DNA from: Sphingorhabdus sp. YGSMI21
GTDB taxonomy: Bacteria > Pseudomonadota > Alphaproteobacteria > Sphingomonadales > Sphingomonadaceae
Assembly (NCBI RefSeq): GCF_002776575.1
Contig: NZ_CP022548.1
Coordinates: forward strand, 2,805,001 to 2,869,000
Length of the DNA stretch: 64,000 nt
Direction: 5' to 3'
Position 1 is the stretch's first letter, and each line of letters starts with the position of its first letter. Of this stretch, positions 25,396 to 35,549 are shown piece by piece. The notes under the pieces were generated by a model. It had not been told where the DNA came from. It did no database searches and saw nothing but the letters and a program-made list of their open reading frames with translations. The position numbers and the translations under genes were made by a program.

Positions 25396-25684
25396 GTTTT
25401 TTTCTCTTTCTCCAGATTCGCAATGGCGACGATAGGTTTATGTTCCGCATAATCAAGCAAACCGGCTGCAAAGCCGCGAGGTCTTGATCGCTGGCTGTTT
25501 GCCATGGGTACACTTACGGCTGACCGACCGTTTTAAGACCTTTATGTTCGTGGGTAAATTTGCTGGGTTTCTGGCTCGCTCATATTACAATATATTGAGA
25601 TGTAAATTATTTAAATCCAACGAGCCTTGCCAATAAAAATTCGTGAAGTTATCATTCAATTGAATTTTAAGGAGTTGTGCCAGG

Positions 25685-27187
25685 ATGCGTGGTTATTTAT
25701 TGTTATCTTCGACCTTTTTACTTGTCGGTTGTGGTGGAGGAAGCAGTTCTACAAGTCCGGTGCAGTTACCTTCTACTATGAACGCTCCCCCGCAAATATC
25801 GGCGATCGGCTCAGCAGTGATCACTGAAAATCAGACAGCCGTGCTGACCGTGCAAGCGAGCGATAGCGACGGCGATCAGTTGAATTTTTCTCTTTCCGGA
25901 ACCGATGCGGACGAATTTATCATCAACTCTTCCGGAGCGTTGTCCTTCCGTTCAGCACCGAATTTCGAATTGCCGACCGATTCCGACGGCAATAATATCT
26001 ACAATATTACCGTTACTGTTAGCGATGCCACCGCCAATGTATCTGCAAATATTGGCGTCACGGTGCAGAATGATAAGGAAAATATCGCCGTAAGACGAAT
26101 CGCAACGGGATTATCCGACATCACTGCTTTGGTCAGCATCCCGGGAGACGATGATATTTTTGTAACGGAAAAACGAGGCGTCATCTCGAAGCTTGATCCT
26201 GTAACCCGATCAATAACGGAAGACAGAGTCCTGGCGAACGTCAATACCGATGGCGAGGCCGGACTGTTGGGACTCGCGGTTGAAAATCAGTTCGCGACGA
26301 GCAATGCCTATTGGGCGTTCGTCGTTGCAAAGAACACCGGCACTTTTGCCACGATCGGCAGCAATATCACGATCCGCCGGATGGTTAGAACAAGTCTCGA
26401 GGGTTTGCGAGGGACGGGCACTCGACTGGTGATCGATCATCCTGGCGACATAAATTACGGGGGCGGCATCGCGTTTGACGCCAACGGATTGCTATTTCTC
26501 GCGATCGGAGACGCCGGCAACTCCGCCAATGCGCAAGATACCAATTCTCAACTGGGGAAAATATTGCGTTTGCGTATAAACCCCGATCCATTCGCTGGTG
26601 CTTCACCGACCTATTTCTTGGCACCTGCTGACAATCCGTTTGTGGCGGGCGCTGGCGACAGATTTGTCTTCGGGCTTGGCGTGCAGAACCCCAGAGGCAT
26701 GGAAATTCGCAATGCCAGTGTCACCTTTGGTGACAGCGGGCAGGGTGGCTTGGAAGAAGTCAGCGCATTCCGTTTTGCCGAACCGGGCGCAAACTTCGGC
26801 TGGCCCTTTTTCGAAGGCACAACATCGTTGCAAGCCGGAAACCCGGATCTTCTGAAAAATCCGTTTGCCGAATATGCATTCGGGACTGGTGATCGGCAGG
26901 GACGATCGGTGCTTGGTGGAATCTACTATCAGGGTGCCATCGCCAATCTCAGCGAAAAATATATTTTTGCCGATCAAGACACAGGCAATATATGGGCAAT
27001 TCCGCGACAGGCCATTGAGGCCAGCGAAACTGTCCAGTCTCGGAATTTTGAACTCCTGAACGCCGATTTTGAGCCAGATGTAGGCGCTATCGACGGTCTG
27101 GTTGCGATAGGCCGCAATTCAAATGGCGTGATGTTCCTGGCGGATCGGGATGGCGAGATCTTTATCGTGGAACCGATAGCACCCTGA
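25685..27187 (+). CDS. PQQ-dependent sugar dehydrogenase-like lipoprotein with cadherin-like domain
   Basis: A 500-residue exported protein. The N terminus MRGYLLLSSTFLLVGC is a lipoprotein signal. Residues about 35-125 form a cadherin-like beta domain (ITENQTAVLTVQASDSDGDQ, NYIT-type strands). Residues about 140-500 form a six-bladed GSDH/sorbosone dehydrogenase propeller: DDIFVTEKRGVIS, EAGLLGLAV, GGGIAFDANGLLFLAIGDAG, NPRGMEI and LGGIYYQG. The family oxidises aldoses with pyrroloquinoline quinone, though many members are only hedgehog-interacting-like. The substrate and cofactor are unproven here. It converges on typA (11 bp). Confidence 0.85.
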   Translation: MRGYLLLSSTFLLVGCGGGSSSTSPVQLPSTMNAPPQISAIGSAVITENQTAVLTVQASDSDGDQLNFSLSGTDADEFIINSSGALSFRSAPNFELPTDSDGNNIYNITVTVSDATANVSANIGVTVQNDKENIAVRRIATGLSDITALVSIPGDDDIFVTEKRGVISKLDPVTRSITEDRVLANVNTDGEAGLLGLAVENQFATSNAYWAFVVAKNTGTFATIGSNITIRRMVRTSLEGLRGTGTRLVIDHPGDINYGGGIAFDANGLLFLAIGDAGNSANAQDTNSQLGKILRLRINPDPFAGASPTYFLAPADNPFVAGAGDRFVFGLGVQNPRGMEIRNASVTFGDSGQGGLEEVSAFRFAEPGANFGWPFFEGTTSLQAGNPDLLKNPFAEYAFGTGDRQGRSVLGGIYYQGAIANLSEKYIFADQDTGNIWAIPRQAIEASETVQSRNFELLNADFEPDVGAIDGLVAIGRNSNGVMFLADRDGEIFIVEPIAP

Positions 27188-27198
27188 TCCGCGCAGGA

Positions 27199-29019
27199 TT
27201 ACGCGGCCGCAGCTGCCTGGCGTGATGCCTTCTTGCGATCGTTCGGGTCGAGATAGCGTTTGCGCAGACGGATATTCTTCGGCGTGACCTCCACCAGTTC
27301 GTCATCGTCGATATAGGCGATCGCCTGTTCCAGCGTCATGACCTTAGGTGTGGTCAGCCGGATGGCGTCTTCCTTGCCGGAAACGCGGAAGTTGGTCAGC
27401 GCCTTTGACTTCATCGGATTGACGTCGAGATCGCCTGGTTTGGCATTCTCGCCGATGATCATGCCTTCATAGACCGGAGTCTGTGCACCGATAAACAATA
27501 TGCCGCGTTCTTCGAGCATGTTCAGCGCATAAGCTGCGGTGTTGCCGGTACCGTTGGAGACCAGAACACCAACCGGACGGCCTTCAATCACACCTTTGTA
27601 ATCGTCATATTTTTCAAACAGGCGGTTCATCAGGCCGGTGCCGCGCGTGTCGGACAGGAACTCGCCATGATAGCCGATCAGTCCACGGGAAGGAGCGGAG
27701 AAGGTGAGGCGCGTCTTGCCGGCACCCGAGGGACGCTGCTCTGTCAGCTCTGCCTTGCGACGCTGCATCTTGGACACAACGGTGCTGGCATATTCGTCAT
27801 CGACGTCGATGACGACGGTCTCATAAGGTTCCTGACGCTTGCCATTTTCCTCGCGGTAGAGAACCCGGGGACGGGAAATGCCAAGTTCGAAGCCTTCGCG
27901 ACGCATCGTTTCGATCAGGACGCCGAGCTGCAATTCGCCACGGCCAGCGACTTCAAAGCTGTCCTTGTCGTCGCTTTCGGTAACCTTGATGGCGACGTTC
28001 GATTCGGCTTCGCGTGCCAGACGATCGCGGATCACACGGCTGGTGACCTTGTCACCTTCGCGGCCGGCAACCGGGCTGTCGTTCACCGCAAAGCGCATCG
28101 AAAGCGTCGGTGGGTCAATCGGCTGGGCAGCGATCGGTTCCTTGACCGATACATCGCAGATTGTGTTGGAAACGGTCGCCTTGGTCAGGCCGGCGAGAGA
28201 GATGATATCGCCCGCCTTGGCGCTTTCCACAGGGACCCGCTCGAGACCGTTGAAGGCCATGATCTTGGTGGCGCGGCCGGCCTCGACAATATTGCCATCC
28301 ATGTCGATGGCATGGATCGGCATGTTGATGTCGATTTTTCCGCTTTCGACCTTGCCGGTGAGAATCCGGCCGACGAAATTGTCGCGGTCGAGCAGAGTGA
28401 CCAGAAATTTGAATTCGGCGTCGGGATCGACGTCGGGCTCCGGAACATGTTCGATGATCTTGTCAAACAGCGGCGACAGGTCGCCTTCGCGTACCTCGGG
28501 AGTATCGCCGGCATAGCCGTTACGACCGCTGGCGAAGAGCGCCGGGAAATCGAGTTGTTCGTCATTGGCATCGAGATTGACGAAAAGGTCGAAGACTTCG
28601 TCGAGAACCTCTTCCGCACGCCCATCGGGACGGTCGATCTTGTTGACGACAACGATTGGCTTCAGACCAAGAGCGAGAGCCTTGCCGGTCACGAATTTGG
28701 TTTGTGGCATGGCGCCTTCAGCGCTGTCGACAAGCAGGATAACACCGTCGACCATCGACAGGATACGTTCTACTTCGCCGCCAAAGTCGGCGTGGCCCGG
28801 CGTATCGACGATATTGATCCGCGTGCCCTTCCACTCGACACTGGTGCATTTTGCGAGAATCGTGATGCCGCGTTCTTTTTCCAGGTCGTTCGAATCCATG
28901 GCCCGTTCCTCGACACGTTCGTTGTCGCGGAATGTTCCGGATTGGCGGAAAAGCTGGTCAACCAGAGTTGTTTTGCCGTGATCAACGTGCGCAATGATTG
29001 CGATATTGCGAAGGGACAT
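27199..29019 (-). CDS. typA: Translational GTPase TypA/BipA
   Basis: A 606-residue ribosome-associated GTPase. It carries G1 [10 protein letters not shown] (residues about 10-19), G2 [10 protein letters not shown]3 [12 protein letters not shown] and G4 NKIDRPDGR, then EF-Tu-like domain II, an EF-G-like domain, and the TypA C-terminal domain (SLRNIA to [14 protein letters not shown]). BipA/TypA supports 50S assembly and growth in cold or stress. The start is ATG at 29019; the longer frame (29061) adds a non-conserved leader. Confidence 0.97.
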   Translation of the reverse strand: MSLRNIAIIAHVDHGKTTLVDQLFRQSGTFRDNERVEERAMDSNDLEKERGITILAKCTSVEWKGTRINIVDTPGHADFGGEVERILSMVDGVILLVDSAEGAMPQTKFVTGKALALGLKPIVVVNKIDRPDGRAEEVLDEVFDLFVNLDANDEQLDFPALFASGRNGYAGDTPEVREGDLSPLFDKIIEHVPEPDVDPDAEFKFLVTLLDRDNFVGRILTGKVESGKIDINMPIHAIDMDGNIVEAGRATKIMAFNGLERVPVESAKAGDIISLAGLTKATVSNTICDVSVKEPIAAQPIDPPTLSMRFAVNDSPVAGREGDKVTSRVIRDRLAREAESNVAIKVTESDDKDSFEVAGRGELQLGVLIETMRREGFELGISRPRVLYREENGKRQEPYETVVIDVDDEYASTVVSKMQRRKAELTEQRPSGAGKTRLTFSAPSRGLIGYHGEFLSDTRGTGLMNRLFEKYDDYKGVIEGRPVGVLVSNGTGNTAAYALNMLEERGILFIGAQTPVYEGMIIGENAKPGDLDVNPMKSKALTNFRVSGKEDAIRLTTPKVMTLEQAIAYIDDDELVEVTPKNIRLRKRYLDPNDRKKASRQAAAAA

Positions 29020-29159
29020 ATTAGATTCTACCGTAAGAGAGGATAGGGCGGCCATAGGCAAAGCCCCAATATTGCCGCGCCCTTAGCCTGTTTGGTGCTG
29101 CGCCGCAACATTAGAAAGCTTGCCAAATCATTCGACGCCATCCATTTGGCGGTTTCACC

Positions 29160-30125
29160 ATGCAAACCCTTCGCCTGATCCTCAATGACAAATTCATCTG
29201 GCTGCTTAGCGGAGCGGTGCTTTTGGCGACGCTGCTGCCAGTGCAGGGGGTAGCCAAAGATATTGCCGGCATTTTGTTCAACGCCGGGATTTTTGCTGTT
29301 TTCCTGCTGCACGGAATTCGTCTCGAACGTCATGAAGTGAAGGCAGGTCTGCGCAATATCCGGTTGCAGGGAACGATATTCTTCTGGGTCTTCGGCGTAA
29401 TGCTGGCCATCGGCCTGTCGCTTTCGAAACTGGTGGATCAGGTCCTGCCCGCCGATGTCGCGCTAGGCTTTCTGTTTCTGGGCGTCTTGCCGTCCACGGT
29501 GCAATCAGCGACAAGCTATTGCGCGATTGCAAACGGCAATGTCGCCGCCTCGGTTGTGGCCAGTGCCGTCATAAATCTCGTTGGTGTATTCCTGTCGCCG
29601 CTCCTCTTTGCCCTGCTGGCCAGTGCGGCAGGGGTCGAGATTACGTCAGATACGGTCATCAAGCTTGCCGCCATATTGGTGCTGCCGTTCGTTCTCGGGC
29701 AGACTTTTCAAAAATGGTTGCGACCCGTTGTGATGCAGCACAAGGATCTGACGGGCTGGATCGACCGGGGCGCGATCGCACTTGCGGTCTATGTCTCCTT
29801 TTCCGCCGCGATAATTGCCGGCATGTGGAGCCGGGTGAGCGGCCTGGAATTTATCTGGCTGGCGGTTGCGCTGCTGTTCTGGCTGGGACTGGCCTTTGGT
29901 GGCACATGGCTGCTGGGCGGTATGATGGGGTTCGCACGCGGAGACCGCAAAACCCTGCTATTCTCCGGCGCCCAAAAGAGCGTTGCTATTGGCGCTCCGC
30001 TGGCGGCGATCATTTTTGCCCCCGAGCGGGCCGGCCTCGTGATCCTGCCGCTGATTTTCTATCATCTCGCGCAATTGTTCCTGTCCGCGCCAGTGGCCGT
30101 GCGATTGGCGGGGGATGAGGATTAA
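29160..30125 (+). CDS. Bile acid:sodium symporter family protein (SLC10A7-like)
   Basis: A 321-residue membrane carrier of the BASS/SLC10 fold with about ten hydrophobic segments. Recognisable motifs are FLLHGIRLERHEVKAGL, GVLPSTVQSATSYCAIANGNVAASVVAS and LFSGAQKSVAIGAPLAAIIF, as in the SLC10A7/YfeH-type subgroup. Bacterial members transport organic anions with sodium; the substrate here is unknown. It is divergent from typA and converges on the ybbP-like gene across a palindromic repeat. Confidence 0.88.
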   Translation: MQTLRLILNDKFIWLLSGAVLLATLLPVQGVAKDIAGILFNAGIFAVFLLHGIRLERHEVKAGLRNIRLQGTIFFWVFGVMLAIGLSLSKLVDQVLPADVALGFLFLGVLPSTVQSATSYCAIANGNVAASVVASAVINLVGVFLSPLLFALLASAAGVEITSDTVIKLAAILVLPFVLGQTFQKWLRPVVMQHKDLTGWIDRGAIALAVYVSFSAAIIAGMWSRVSGLEFIWLAVALLFWLGLAFGGTWLLGGMMGFARGDRKTLLFSGAQKSVAIGAPLAAIIFAPERAGLVILPLIFYHLAQLFLSAPVAVRLAGDED

Positions 30126-30137
30126 CGAATCATCGCC

Positions 30138-30206
30138 CGTTTGTCCCGAGCCTGTCGAAGGACCGCGCGCGGCGCTAGAGGCAGTTCGACAAGCTCAGTG
30201 CGAACG
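30138..30206. repeat. Family B repeat pair between convergent genes
   Basis: A copy at 30138-30162 (cgtttgtcccgagc...tcgaagga) faces an inverted copy at 30183-30206 (agttcgacaagctc...gcgaacg), with a 20-nt GC-rich loop. It is the same family as 71-221. Lying between two convergent stops (30125 and 30214), it can form a long hairpin and may act as a bidirectional terminator. Confidence 0.75.
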
Positions 30207-30213
30207 GGAAAAT

Positions 30214-32721
30214 CTAAAGTTCTCTTAGTGCTCTGGCCGGTTTGGCAGACAATACCGGAATGGACCCCAGCAATCCGATACCCAGAGTAGCCACCGCGCC
30301 GATGGCCAGCGTCAGCAGGACAATTCCCCAATCGGGTTGCCAGGTGAACTCGAAAATCTGCGTGATCACGAACCAGCCGGCAAACAGGCCGAGGCCCAAT
30401 GCCACTGCGGACAGAAGAAATGCCAGCAGCGCATATTCAATGGCCTGAACCGACAATATCTGTGCGCGGGTGGCGCCGAGCAGTTTCAGGATCACGCTGT
30501 CATAAACCCGGGCCTGACGCGATGCTGCAATGGCGCCGATCAGCACCGCAATGCCGGAGAAGATCGCGATCGAGGCGGCAGCGGCAATCGCAGTCGCCAT
30601 CTGGTCGAGTATATCGCCGATCTGGGAGGCGATTTCCTTCACCTTCACCATCGAGATGGAAGGGAATTCCTTGGGCAGGATATTGAGGAGCGTATCTTCT
30701 TTTGCCGTGTCCATCTGGATGGTCGCCGCGACATTATGCGGCACATCGGCGAGCACGCTGGGCGGGAAGACCAGCACATAGTTGAAGCCGAAATTGCGCC
30801 AGTTGACCTTGCGGAACGAAGCAACCGTGGCCGGGATTTCCACGCCGAGCAGGCTGACCGTCAGGCTGTCGCCGATCTTCAGCCCCATTGCCGCACCTTG
30901 CTCTTCATCAACCGAGACCAGCGGCGGACCGTCATAGTCGGCAGGCCACCATTTTCCGTCGGCGATTTCGCTGCCTTCGGGGATGGTGGCGCTATAGGTC
31001 AGGCCGCGATCACCACGCAGTACCCAGGCGCCTTCCGGCAATGTTTCGAGTTCCGATACGCGCTGGCCGCGGAACTCGGTGATGGATCCGCGCAATGTCG
31101 GTACGATATTCACTTCGGCCGCTGTGGACGTCTCGGCGACCTTGGACCGGAACTCGTCTGCCCGTTCAACCGGAATGTCGAGTACGAAAAAACTGGGCGC
31201 ATCGCGCGGCACCGTCGACTGGATTTCGTTGGTCAGGCTGGTCTGGATAGCGGCCAGTGTGGCGAACAGCGTCAGGCCCAGACCCAAAGCCACCACAAGC
31301 TGGCCCGTCTGTGCCCCGGGACGATGAAGGCTGGTGAGGGCGAGCCGCATGAGCGGATGTTTCGGTCGTGGCGCCTTGCTGGCCAGCCAGCGGATCAGCG
31401 CCCCCAGTCCCGTCAACAGCAACAGGATAGCGGCCGCCGCGCCGATGAAGGAGGCCGAGAACAGAGGCTCGTTGGCCGTGCCCAGTGCGAGCGCTATGAT
31501 CGCTGCTATGGCCAGGCCAACACCAATCCAGCTTTGCCGGTCGATCTGGCGCCAGGATTTGCCTTCTCCACGGATGATACCCGCTGCGGGGATGGTCTTT
31601 GCCCGCGACAGGGGCGGCAGGGCAAAGATGACGGCGATCAGCAGTCCGTAGAGCGCGCTGACCAGCAAGGGCAGCGGATAGACGGCAAATTCCGGTTTGA
31701 TGGGCAGGACATCGCCGGCGATCTGGATGATGGCCAGCGGCGCCAGAGCCCCGACCACGAGCCCCAGAGCAATCGCGCCCAGGGCCACCGCCATGATCTG
31801 GAAAAGATAGATGCGGAAAATCATCGCGCTGTCGGCGCCGAGTATCTTGAGCGTCGCGATCGCGCCCTGTTTGCCGCGCAGGTAGGAGGCGACACCATTG
31901 CCGACGCCGATCCCCGCGATCACCAGTGAGGCGAGGCCGACCAACGTGAGGAATTGCCCCATGCGCTCGATAAAGCGCCGCGTGCTGGGCGCGCCATCGT
32001 CGCGGGTCTTGGTCTCCCAAGAAGCGTTGGGGAATTGTTCGGAAAGCCGGTCGCCGACGTCGCCCGGAACCGCTGTTTCAGGCAGCTTGAGCCGATATTT
32101 GCTTTCAAACAGGCTGCCGGGCTGGATCAATTGGGTGGCGCGCAGACCGTCGAGTGAAGTGATTGCTACCGGACCGAGGGAAAGACCTTCGCTGAGCCGG
32201 TCTGGCTCTTCGGCGATAATGCCCGAGACAGTGAAGCTGGCCTCGCCAAAGTCTATCTGATCCCCGCTTTTCAATGCCAGCCGCTGCATCAGGGCAGGGG
32301 TGACATAGATGTCCTGAGGGCCGGGTGCTGAGACCCTCTGGCCATTTTCGAGCGTGAAATTGCCATATAGCGGATAGGCATCATCGACGCCCTTCAGTTC
32401 GACCAGTTGCGTGTCGCTGCCATCGGGCAAGCGCGCCATAGCCTGCATGCGCAGCGTTTCGGAGAGGGTTCCCGCCTGCTTGAGAGCGGCCAGTTCCTCG
32501 CTAGTGGCTTCGCGCTGGGCAACCGCAATCTCAAGATCGCCGCCCAAAATCGCCTGCCCGCGATTGGCCAGTTCTTCGGTGATCGCGTTGGTCAGGCTTC
32601 CAATGGCCGCCAGCGTGGCGACACCGAGGAACAGGCAGATGATCAGCAGCCGCAACCCGACGAACCTTCCGCGCAGATCGCGGCGGGCAATGGTCCATGC
32701 CTTGCTCAGTTCAGCGCTCAC
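30214..32721 (-). CDS. ybbP: ABC transporter permease, FtsX/YbbP family
   Basis: An 835-residue inner-membrane permease. An N-terminal TM helix (LRLLIICLFLGVATLAAIGSL) is followed by a large periplasmic MacB-like domain, then FtsX cores around residues 255-430 and 680-830, as in YbbP. In E. coli ybbP and ybbA form an ABC system next to tesA, and the same trio occurs here in a divergent layout. The function is linked to lipid or envelope export but unproven. The stop region is close to a family B repeat. Its start overlaps the ATPase stop by four bases. Confidence 0.93.
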   Translation of the reverse strand: MSAELSKAWTIARRDLRGRFVGLRLLIICLFLGVATLAAIGSLTNAITEELANRGQAILGGDLEIAVAQREATSEELAALKQAGTLSETLRMQAMARLPDGSDTQLVELKGVDDAYPLYGNFTLENGQRVSAPGPQDIYVTPALMQRLALKSGDQIDFGEASFTVSGIIAEEPDRLSEGLSLGPVAITSLDGLRATQLIQPGSLFESKYRLKLPETAVPGDVGDRLSEQFPNASWETKTRDDGAPSTRRFIERMGQFLTLVGLASLVIAGIGVGNGVASYLRGKQGAIATLKILGADSAMIFRIYLFQIMAVALGAIALGLVVGALAPLAIIQIAGDVLPIKPEFAVYPLPLLVSALYGLLIAVIFALPPLSRAKTIPAAGIIRGEGKSWRQIDRQSWIGVGLAIAAIIALALGTANEPLFSASFIGAAAAILLLLTGLGALIRWLASKAPRPKHPLMRLALTSLHRPGAQTGQLVVALGLGLTLFATLAAIQTSLTNEIQSTVPRDAPSFFVLDIPVERADEFRSKVAETSTAAEVNIVPTLRGSITEFRGQRVSELETLPEGAWVLRGDRGLTYSATIPEGSEIADGKWWPADYDGPPLVSVDEEQGAAMGLKIGDSLTVSLLGVEIPATVASFRKVNWRNFGFNYVLVFPPSVLADVPHNVAATIQMDTAKEDTLLNILPKEFPSISMVKVKEIASQIGDILDQMATAIAAAASIAIFSGIAVLIGAIAASRQARVYDSVILKLLGATRAQILSVQAIEYALLAFLLSAVALGLGLFAGWFVITQIFEFTWQPDWGIVLLTLAIGAVATLGIGLLGSIPVLSAKPARALREL

Positions 32722-33443
32722 GCGGCGCTGTCCCGTTCGATCAGGCCGTCGCGCAATTCGATAATCCGGTCGCAGCGTTTGGCCAGTTCCGGATCATGGG
32801 TGATGATCAGCAGGGTTGCCGATGTGGCTTGCTGGCGATCAAAGAGCAGGGTGATGATCTTCTCGCCGGTGGTGCCGTCGAGATTGCCGGTCGGTTCGTC
32901 GGCGAAAATGATCGTCGGCCGCGACGCCATGGCGCGGGCGATCGCGACGCGCTGCTGTTCGCCGCCGGAAAGCTGGGTCGGATAATGGCCAAGCCGGTCA
33001 CCTAGACCGACCGCCGTCAGTTCCTTGGCCGCAATGTCGAAAGGATCGGGCTGGCCGTCCAGTTCGAGCGGTACCGCGACATTTTCCAGCGCAGTCATCG
33101 TGGGAAGCAGGTGGAAGGCCTGCAATACGATGCCGACCCGGCCCCGCCGCGCAACCGCCAGTTGATCTTCGTTCATCGCGCCAAAATCAGCGCCCGCAAT
33201 ATTCACCGAGCCGCCGGTTGCCTGTTCCAGACCGGAGAGGATCGCCATCAGCGACGATTTTCCCGAACCCGAGGGGCCGAGCAAGGCGACGGTCTTGCCC
33301 TCCTCGATCGACAGATCGATGCCGCGCAATATATCGACACGGGCGTCGCCTTCCCCCAAAGACAGGGTGACATTCCGGGCTGCAATCGCGATATGGGGTT
33401 CAACTGTGGCGGCGTCGCTCGTTGCGGCGTTTTTCTGGATCAT
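32718..33443 (-). CDS. ybbA: ABC transporter ATP-binding protein, YbbA family
   Basis: A 241-residue ATPase. Walker A is LLGPSGSGKSSLM, the signature is LSGGEQQRVAIARAMA, Walker B is TIIFADEPTGNLDG, followed by the H-loop in LLIITHDPELAKRCD. It is of the LolD/MacB/YbbA type and pairs with the YbbP-like permease downstream. The overlap ATGA indicates translational coupling. It diverges from the tesA-like gene with only 17 bp between starts. Confidence 0.95.
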   Translation of the reverse strand: MIQKNAATSDAATVEPHIAIAARNVTLSLGEGDARVDILRGIDLSIEEGKTVALLGPSGSGKSSLMAILSGLEQATGGSVNIAGADFGAMNEDQLAVARRGRVGIVLQAFHLLPTMTALENVAVPLELDGQPDPFDIAAKELTAVGLGDRLGHYPTQLSGGEQQRVAIARAMASRPTIIFADEPTGNLDGTTGEKIITLLFDRQQATSATLLIITHDPELAKRCDRIIELRDGLIERDSAA

Positions 33444-33460
33444 GGGGGTAAGGATATCCG

Positions 33461-34177
33461 ATGTTGAAGAATTTGGTCTTATATGGGTTCACGCTGGCGT
33501 TTCTGCAACTTCTGATCGCTTGTGGCCCTGCAGCCGACGAGCAGCAAGCTGTTCGAGAGGACGTAGCAGCAGTTCCGGCGGACAGCAGCGGCGATCAATC
33601 GGCACCGACCGAGGAGGCCGAGTTTCTCGTCGTGGCTTTTGGCGACAGCCTCTATGCCGGCTATGGTCTGGACCAGAAAGAGGGCTTCGCTCCCGAGCTT
33701 CAGGCGGCGCTGGAGGCGGCTGGCAAGGACGTTCGGGTCCATAATGCCGGTGTTTCGGGTGACACCACGGCAGCGGGATTGCGGCGGATGGATTTCGTGC
33801 TCGACAGCCTGGAGCGCAAGCCGGATCTGGTGATATTGGGACTGGGTGGCAATGATCTGCTGCGCGGCCTGAAACCGGCGGATACCCGGGCGAATATGGA
33901 AGCGATGGTCAAGAATCTGCAGGATCGCGGCATTGCCGTCATGCTGACGGGCATGCTCGCTCCGCCCAATCTTGGCGCGCAATTTACCGATGAATTCAAT
34001 GTCATCTACCCTGCACTGGCCAGGAAATATGATGTCGCGCTCTACCCGTTTTTCATGGACGGGGTGCTTGGAAATCCAGAGCTTTTCCTGCCTGATGGCC
34101 TGCATCCTACCGCCGAGGGCATCGATATCATCGTCGGCAAGATCACGCCGCAGGTGGCGGAATTGCTGGAAGGCTGA
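33461..34177 (+). CDS. tesA: TesA-like arylesterase (SGNH hydrolase), lipoprotein
   Basis: A 238-residue SGNH-fold esterase. The signal MLKNLVLYGFTLAFLQLLIACGPAADE marks a lipoprotein. The catalytic blocks are GDSLYAGYGLD (nucleophile Ser, block I), GVSGDTTAAGLRRM (block II Gly), LGLGGNDLLRG (block III Asn) and DGLHPTAEG (Asp-His, block V). It corresponds to E. coli TesA (multifunctional thioesterase/protease/lysophospholipase), although the lipoprotein signal means periplasmic anchoring. It is adjacent to the ybbA/ybbP genes, as in E. coli. Confidence 0.93.
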   Translation: MLKNLVLYGFTLAFLQLLIACGPAADEQQAVREDVAAVPADSSGDQSAPTEEAEFLVVAFGDSLYAGYGLDQKEGFAPELQAALEAAGKDVRVHNAGVSGDTTAAGLRRMDFVLDSLERKPDLVILGLGGNDLLRGLKPADTRANMEAMVKNLQDRGIAVMLTGMLAPPNLGAQFTDEFNVIYPALARKYDVALYPFFMDGVLGNPELFLPDGLHPTAEGIDIIVGKITPQVAELLEG

Positions 34178-34337
34178 GCCTTGTTGGAAATTGGAAGAAT
34201 TGGAAGCATGCTGCACCGTGCCGGAAAAACTGTATTATTTTACTAATACACTAGTGGAAACGCTTGAAAAGCGCGGCATTTGCATCCATTTATAGAGAAA
34301 GCCCCGCACTGGTGCCGGGGCAGGGAGGCTGAACAGC

Positions 34338-35543
34338 ATGGCGACCGAAACAATCACCGCGACCGACGAACTAAAACTGACTCCGCCTGATCCGGTGGTG
34401 CCCGTCGCGCCCGAAAAGGCCGCTGGCCTGGTGCCGGTCGGTGACGAAATAAAGTCGAAACTGGAAGAAAAAGTAGACAGTTTTATCGACGATCTGATCG
34501 CGCAGGACGAAAATAGCCCCGAATTCGGCAAAAAAGTGGACCAGATCACGAATATGGGCCGCAAGGAAATCGCCGAAGCGGCAGGCCAGTCCAACCGTTT
34601 TCTCGATCGCCCGATCCGGACGATGGACGAGGAAAGCGGTATTGGTTCCGATCTCGCCGAGTTGCGGCGGACGGTCGAGGACCTCGATCCCGGCAAGCGG
34701 GGCAATCTGACGACCAAGAAGAAGCTGTTCGGGATCATCCCCTTCGGCAACAAGATGCGCAACTATTTCGACGGCTATAAAAGCGCGCAAGGCCATATCG
34801 GCTCAATCCTCGACCGGCTTCGTTCGGGCAAAGACGAATTGTTGATGGACAATGCGGCGATTGACGTCGAGCGCAAGAATCTCTGGGCGGCGATGGGCCG
34901 GCTCGAGCAGATGATCCATGTGTCCAAGGTCATGGACCAGAGGCTGGAAGACAAGGCTGCCGAACTGGACGCGACCGATCCGGCCAAGGCCAAGGCGATC
35001 CGCGAAAGCGCGCTTTTCTATGTGCGTCAGCGGACCCAGGACCTGCTCACCCAGATGGCGGTGACGGTGCAGGGCTATCTCGCCCTCGATCTGGTAAAGC
35101 GCAACAATGTCGAACTGGTCAAGGGCGTTGACCGGGCCAGCACGACCACCGTCGGCGCGCTGCGCACCGGTGTCACCGTGGCCCAGGCGCTGACCAACCA
35201 GAAACTGGTTCTCGACCAGATCAGCGCGCTCAACACCACAACAGCGGGCGTGATCGACAGCACCAGCGAGATGCTGAAAAACCAGACCGGCCAGATCCAC
35301 GAACAGGCCGCGTCGTCGACCATCCCGCTCGAAACGCTGCAACGGGCGTTCCAGAATGTCTATGACACGATGGACAATATCGACACGTTCAAGTTGAAAG
35401 CATTGGAAAATATGAAAGCGACGGTCAATTCGCTGTCCGGCGAGATCGAGAAGTCGAAGGGCTATATCGCGCGATCCGAAGGGCAGGCGAAGGCGCAATT
35501 GGAAGCGCCTTCCGAAAATCCCCTGTCAGCGCTGGAGGAATAG
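34338..35543 (+). CDS. telA: TelA family toxic-anion resistance protein
   Basis: A 401-residue cytoplasmic protein, mostly helical. The C-terminal two-thirds hold the TelA core: ERKNLWAAMGRLEQMIHV, DPAKAKAIRESALFYVRQRTQDLLTQMAVTVQGYLALDLVK and NNVELVKGVDRASTTTVGALRTGVTVAQAL. TelA proteins were named after tellurite resistance; their biochemical role is unknown. A GGAGG ribosome binding site precedes ATG 34338. The next gene follows after 6 bp, giving a TelA/XpaC-like pair. Confidence 0.93.
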   Translation: MATETITATDELKLTPPDPVVPVAPEKAAGLVPVGDEIKSKLEEKVDSFIDDLIAQDENSPEFGKKVDQITNMGRKEIAEAAGQSNRFLDRPIRTMDEESGIGSDLAELRRTVEDLDPGKRGNLTTKKKLFGIIPFGNKMRNYFDGYKSAQGHIGSILDRLRSGKDELLMDNAAIDVERKNLWAAMGRLEQMIHVSKVMDQRLEDKAAELDATDPAKAKAIRESALFYVRQRTQDLLTQMAVTVQGYLALDLVKRNNVELVKGVDRASTTTVGALRTGVTVAQALTNQKLVLDQISALNTTTAGVIDSTSEMLKNQTGQIHEQAASSTIPLETLQRAFQNVYDTMDNIDTFKLKALENMKATVNSLSGEIEKSKGYIARSEGQAKAQLEAPSENPLSALEE

Positions 35544-35549
35544 AGGCTG

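Noticed and set aside
27667..29046. 459-codon plus-strand ORF opposite typA
   Set aside because: Antisense shadow of TypA; no domain and no start signal.
30337..31929. 530-codon plus-strand ORF opposite the ybbP-like gene
   Set aside because: Antisense shadow with repeated Gln/Arg/His composition typical of reversed GC-rich genes.
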